DNA from: Methanosarcinaceae archaeon
Lineage (GTDB): Archaea > Halobacteriota > Methanosarcinia > Methanosarcinales > Methanosarcinaceae
DNA length: 8,153 nucleotides
Direction: 5' to 3'
Assembly (NCBI GenBank): GCA_030596385.1
Contig: JAUVKD010000024.1
Coordinates: 1 to 8,153, forward strand
Shown one piece after another: positions 5,702-8,153 of the stretch (position 1 is its first letter; each line of letters opens with the position of its first letter). The notes under the pieces are model-generated. The model saw nothing but the letters and a program-made list of their open reading frames with translations. It had not been told where the DNA came from and searched no databases. Both the position numbers and the translations under genes were made by a program.

Positions 5702-5941
5702 ATGCCAAATGATACTAAAACAATTACGTTGATAAATCTAAAACCTCCTGCTGACAATTCAGAATGTAGCACTGAATGTAACACATGTAGTTCAACAGGA
5801 TGTACAGGCGGACTTGGTATTAAATCCGGTTCAAATAGTGATGTTGTTTACAGGAACCTCTTTATTTTCACAGTGATTATTTTAACCATGATCACGGCCT
5901 CGTTTCTGATTATAAAAATATTGACTGCCATCCTCGAATAA
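5702..5941 (+). CDS. Small Cys-motif single-pass membrane protein (79 aa)
   Basis: I do not recognise the family. The N-terminal half is soluble and has four cysteines at residues 22, 26, 29 and 34 (C-x3-C-x2-C-x4-C, sequence ECSTECNTCSSTGC), which could bind zinc or an iron-sulfur cluster or be oxidised in pairs. A Gly/Ser-rich stretch follows. Residues about 53-78 (NLFIFTVIILTMITASFLII and onward) form one membrane segment at the very C-terminus, preceded by Arg51, which suggests a tail-anchored protein; which side the Cys motif faces is not certain. ATG 5702 is chosen over the in-frame GTG at 5696 because the TATA box predicts transcription starting at this ATG. The gene stands alone and is followed by a transposase relic on the other strand. 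Confidence 0.65.
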   Translation: MPNDTKTITLINLKPPADNSECSTECNTCSSTGCTGGLGIKSGSNSDVVYRNLFIFTVIILTMITASFLIIKILTAILE

Positions 5942-6003
5942 CGATAAAATCCTCACTATGCTCGGATTAACCCGAACGATCTATTTTAGGTTGTGTCCAC
6001 GAG

Positions 6004-6105
6004 TTATTGAACAGACACTCTAAACGTTAATAATTCTTTCAATGTCCTGACATGATCTGTAAGTTTCTGAGCCACAGCTGGTGTCCTTTGCAACCATTTT
6101 TTAAT
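6004..6105 (-). pseudogene. Transposase C-terminal relic
   Basis: The minus strand encodes about 30 residues, KWLQRTPAVAQKLTDHV and then RTLKELLTFRVSVQ, followed by TAA. The pattern RTPAxAxxLTDHxxTxxELLxxR is familiar from the C-terminus of a DDE-type transposase group in archaea and cyanobacteria; I cannot name the IS family safely (IS1- or ISNCY-like is a guess). No upstream transposase sequence remains, since the adjacent bases are the end of a surface-protein gene. GTGTCC near 5993-5998 and GACAC near 6013 form a short inverted repeat that may be part of the old element end. The relic indicates past insertion and deletion in this region. Confidence 0.6.
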
Positions 6106-6108
6106 ACG

Positions 6109-6990
6109 TTACTTCCTGCCCTTATACTTCTGTCTCTCTATCATGTAGCAGGTACAAACAATAAAAATGCCCGCGGACAGTGCCGAAAACGTCATGATCC
6201 AGCCAAGCAGCGAGTACTCTCCCCTGCCTCCGCCTCCACCACTTTCTTTTCCCCCCAGTGTGGTCCCTTTCATCAGGTAACCAGTTATCGCATCCAGCAG
6301 GCTGGTGCCTGACCCTTTACCGTCACCTTCGATTCCCTCCCTCCGTCACCCATTGATCCTGACTCATTTCCAAAACCTGCCTCCACGATGGGAACGTTCT
6401 TAGTCATATCATTGTTATCGTAATCAAGTTCAACCCAACTCGGTCCGGAAAGTTCATCTGCTTCGGCTTTTAGTTTGTAGATCTTTCCCATATACATTGG
6501 TTTCCAGTTAAATTGTAAGGTTATGTTATCTCCGGAATCCAGACGGGATATCTTTTGCCGCCCGATTTTCATTCCATTGGAGTAAAAGGTCACATTGAAG
6601 TCAGTGGCATTGCTTTTGCCATAATTGCTTATGGTAGTGTTTATTTCATATGTTTTGCCAACAACTGCGGATACCGGAGCGTCGAGGTCCGTAACAGCGA
6701 GGTCAGGGGGATATCGGAGGATTAAGAAAGCGTTGGATGACATCATCATACCATCGCCCCTGTCCTGCATTTCCGCTATATTATCCCGTTTTATAAGATA
6801 ATCATCCACATCGCGTCTATCTATACCAACAGAATCATTAGAAGAATTACATATCCATGCCCCGTCCACTAACTCCTTACTATTGAAATACAATCCATTC
6901 TTTTTCTTGCCATTCCATTTCGTTCCTTTATAAAATTCCTCATCCACCGACTCATTAAGCGACAATAAGCTGTAATTGATGATTTGATCA
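6109..6990 (-). pseudogene. Decayed surface protein: DUF3344-like end, CARDB domain and C-terminal membrane anchor
   Basis: Two reading frames together make one protein tail. The first (open from about 6990, shown from TTG 6965 to 6285) has a DUF3344-like end, with GLYFNSKELVDGAW, RRDVDDYL, NIAEMQDRGD and SNAFLILRYP. It then has a CARDB adhesion domain starting at PDLAVTDLDAP and ending near NNDMTKNVPIVE. Near 6335-6350, within GGAGGGAGGG, the frame must shift by one base (one base missing, or two extra). The second frame then continues IEGDGKGSGTSLLDAITGYL, a Gly-rich linker, a membrane segment (SLLGWIMTFSALSAGIFIVC) and a basic tail ERQKYKGRK to TAA at 6109-6111. No signal peptide or upstream DUF3344 domain is found, and an in-frame TAA stands just before 6990. 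Truncation plus frameshift support a pseudogene; an assembly error in the G-run could explain only the frameshift. Confidence 0.75.
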
Positions 6991-7206
6991 GGTTATATGT
7001 TTCAGTTGCCATTAACTCTAAATAGATCGTGGCAAAAAAATCATCGCAAAGGATGCAGAAATCCTTGTTTTTCTCTACGTCTTCTGCGCTCACGCGGTTT
7101 TCCGAACGATTCCGAAAAATGATACCCCCACAGCAGAGCTGCTGGGTATAATAATTAAAATCAAATAGGAGTATATTCCATATATTATACATAAAGAAAA
7201 AAACAA
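6991..7206. other. Non-coding stretch between the decayed surface gene and the cohesin gene
   Basis: Apart from copy C of the dispersed hairpin element, I see nothing here that supports a gene. The open frame crossing the region on the minus strand has no start signal, no family resemblance, and overlaps the decayed gene in another frame. It may contain unrecognisable remains of the upstream surface-protein sequence. Confidence 0.5.
7122..7156 (-). repeat. Dispersed hairpin element, copy C
   Basis: On the minus strand this reads AATTATTATACCC, then AGCAGCTCTGCTG, then TGGGGGTAT. ATACC pairs with GGTAT, and inside it CAGCAG pairs with CTGCTG around AG, leaving a 4-nt bulge. It shares 13 identical bases plus TCTGC-GTGG with copy B, and TTTGAT...AATTATTA...TGCTG with copy A. 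It lies just beyond the terminator of the cohesin gene. It is the most regular hairpin of the three. Confidence 0.5.
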
Positions 7207-7226
7207 ATGAGGTTAAAGAACCTCAT
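7194..7226 (-). terminator. Terminator of the cohesin-like gene
   Basis: On the minus strand ATGAGGTT and AACCTCAT (7207-7226) form a perfect 8-bp stem around a 4-nt loop. TTTGTTTTTTTC follows. The stem begins at the last base of the stop codon. Confidence 0.82.
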
Positions 7227-7939
7227 CATTTATCTTCACGAAAGAGCCGTCTCGCAATCAACATAACCGATAGGCCAGTCAATAATCCAAATCCCGGAAT
7301 ACCATTATTATCTTCCCCGGATGGCCCATTGGTTTCGTCTACAGTTTCTGTGGATTCGTCAACAGCAATTTCTCCATCTGCATCTTCCCCGGATACCGTT
7401 TCAATACTTGTGGCAGAATCATCTGCAGTATTTGTTTCAGTGGGGTTAGTAGTGATACTTGTTGCAGTGGAATCATCATTAGTGGATGTTCCGGAACTGC
7501 GTTCAATGTAATTGTTTCCAGTGTGCAGAATCTTGTCATAACTATCATAATCGTATAATTCTACAATAGTGTTTTCAAACGGATTCGAATCACTTCCCTC
7601 ATATGCAATATTACAAAGAACCTGATCACCATCATGTGATTCTATATCCCATGCTATTATCTGCACGATGTTTTCTGTGTTATCGATGTCCTTGGTCTGT
7701 ACCGTAAGGGCATTCCCATCTCCTGATGTTACATCTGTAACCGTAACTCCGTCAGAGAATTCGAAATTAATATCACATGAACCTAAATTTTCAACATTTT
7801 TGACCATCAATGGTACGATCTTAGTTCCATCATCCAGTGTCTCAACTTCTCCATAATATACCTCAGCCGTTGCAGATACAGGCAGGGCTGACATTAGCAA
7901 AAGAAAAAGTACACAAATTGATATTGTTAATGTTTTCAT
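7226..7939 (-). CDS. Secreted cohesin-like protein with PGF-CTERM anchor
   Basis: The 237-aa protein has three parts. Residues 1-24 are a signal peptide (basic start, LTISICVLFLLLMSALPVSA). Residues about 26-145 look like a cohesin domain: VPLMVKNVENLGSCDINFEF, then VTVTDVTSGDGNAL, IVQIIAWDIESHDGDQVLCN. Residues 148-210 are a Ser/Thr/Asp/Glu-rich linker, a likely glycosylated stalk. The C-terminus, GIPGFGLLTGLSVMLIARR, has the PGF-CTERM pattern: the PGF motif at 215-217, a membrane helix and a basic cluster. It is processed in other archaea by archaeosortase A for lipid attachment. The protein would display a cohesin on the cell surface. Its neighbour upstream encodes a dockerin, the natural partner of cohesins; partnership is inferred from adjacency. 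A weak TGAT-type ribosome-binding sequence lies before ATG 7939. The gene is intact and ends in a strong terminator. Confidence 0.85.
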   Translation of the reverse strand: MKTLTISICVLFLLLMSALPVSATAEVYYGEVETLDDGTKIVPLMVKNVENLGSCDINFEFSDGVTVTDVTSGDGNALTVQTKDIDNTENIVQIIAWDIESHDGDQVLCNIAYEGSDSNPFENTIVELYDYDSYDKILHTGNNYIERSSGTSTNDDSTATSITTNPTETNTADDSATSIETVSGEDADGEIAVDESTETVDETNGPSGEDNNGIPGFGLLTGLSVMLIARRLFREDK

Positions 7940-7951
7940 ATTCGCATCAGC

Positions 7952-7979
7952 AAAAAAAAGGCATCCTTAAGGATGCCTT
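7952..7979 (-). terminator. Palindromic terminator between dockerin and cohesin genes
   Basis: A perfect 22-bp palindrome (7958-7979), with arms AAGGCATCC and GGATGCCTT, overlaps two bases of the dockerin stop codon. Eight T residues follow on the minus strand (7952-7959). It lies only 12 nt before the cohesin ATG, so it would end or attenuate transcription just before that gene. No separate TATA box for the cohesin gene fits in the remaining space. Confidence 0.75.
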
Positions 7980-8153
7980 ATGGTGCTACCTCTTTTCCTA
8001 CCAGGAATTTTGCAAGATAGAGTGCATCTGCCGAAGTTATATTATCATCGCCTGTGTCAGGAGACATATCACCTACAAGCAATGAAGGCATTGATTCTTT
8101 ACCTACAAGATACTTCGCTATGTATAGTACATCTGCAGAATTCAGAGTTCCAT
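7978..8153 (-). CDS. Dockerin-domain protein, C-terminus only (runs off right edge)
   Basis: Only the last 57 or so residues are in the window. They form a type I-like dockerin: two copies of a calcium-loop/helix unit, GTLNSADVLYIAKYLVGKE and then DDNITSADALYLAKFLVGKE, separated by SMPSLLVGDMSPDTG. Asp/Asn residues in each loop and the helix SADxLYxAKxLVG are the usual dockerin repeat features. Dockerins bind cohesins in a calcium-dependent manner and occur at the C-termini of secreted proteins. The catalytic or binding part and the signal peptide would lie outside the window to the right. The stop codon overlaps a terminator palindrome, and the gene precedes the cohesin-like gene in the same direction. 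Confidence 0.82.
   Translation of the reverse strand, partial: GTLNSADVLYIAKYLVGKESMPSLLVGDMSPDTGDDNITSADALYLAKFLVGKEVAP

Noticed and set aside
5547..5732. 61-aa plus-strand open frame before the membrane-protein gene
   Set aside because: It has no start signal, overlaps the TATA box and start of the 79-aa gene, and its composition is not protein-like.
5765..5803. CxxxCxxC in the 79-aa protein as a radical SAM motif
   Set aside because: The spacing matches, but the protein is far too short for a radical SAM barrel and has a membrane helix right after; a fourth cysteine suggests a different metal or redox site.
6052..6312. 86-aa plus-strand open frame with a hydrophobic start and basic tail
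   Set aside because: It is the antisense of the transposase relic and of the membrane-anchor tail of the decayed surface gene; the minus-strand readings make sense and this one does not.
6869..7192. 107-aa minus-strand open frame with several Cys residues
   Set aside because: It overlaps the decayed surface gene in another frame, reads through hairpin element C, and has no ribosome-binding site or family resemblance.
1..8153. CRISPR arrays, tRNA or rRNA genes
   Set aside because: I found no regularly spaced direct repeats and no tRNA T-arm/acceptor pattern; the one GATTCGAATC-like string (about 7580) lies inside the cohesin coding region.

Overview
The window is archaeal and most likely from a methylotrophic or acetotrophic methanogen of the Methanosarcinaceae. 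The main reasons are a nearly canonical chromosomal protein MC1, a methanopterin-type GTP cyclohydrolase (MptA), a DUF2098 protein, archaeal TATA-box promoters with short or absent leaders, and PGF-CTERM / CARDB surface proteins. I cannot fix the genus; the AT-rich intergenic DNA does not decide it.

Left part (1-2117): the first codons of a divergent M20-type amidohydrolase on the minus strand run off the left edge. Next come a complete type II methionine aminopeptidase (map) and an archaeal nucleotidyltransferase with a GS...DxD core, both on the plus strand and each with its own TATA box. Minus-strand cluster (2434-4556): mptA is followed by a 52-aa zinc-ribbon protein, an unrecognised 161-aa protein and a DUF2098 protein. 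The cluster opens with methanopterin biosynthesis and then carries three small proteins of unknown role. DUF2098 may also have its own promoter with an operator-like inverted repeat. A hairpin at its stop codon probably ends the unit, facing the convergent nucleotidyltransferase gene.

Middle (4557-5941): a 500-base non-coding stretch holds the mptA and MC1 promoters and a structured hairpin region. MC1, a DNA-bending chromatin protein, is a single-gene unit closed by a clear hairpin/T-tract terminator. After it comes a non-coding stretch with a TATA-like box, a perfect inverted repeat and two adjacent hairpins. Then follows a leaderless gene for a 79-aa Cys-motif protein with one C-terminal membrane segment.

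Right part (5942-8153) is an accessory cell-surface region on the minus strand. It contains the C-terminal relic of a transposase and a decayed surface protein (DUF3344-like end plus CARDB plus C-terminal membrane anchor, N-terminally truncated and frameshifted in a G-rich tract). It also contains an intact secreted cohesin-like protein with a PGF-CTERM anchor and the dockerin C-terminus of a gene that enters from the right edge. Dockerin and cohesin genes are adjacent and co-oriented, which suggests a surface scaffold: the cohesin is anchored by archaeosortase processing and captures the secreted dockerin protein. Three diverged copies of one short hairpin element (2316-2351, 4871-4905, 7122-7156) lie in separate intergenic regions, with an apparent compensatory stem change between two of them.
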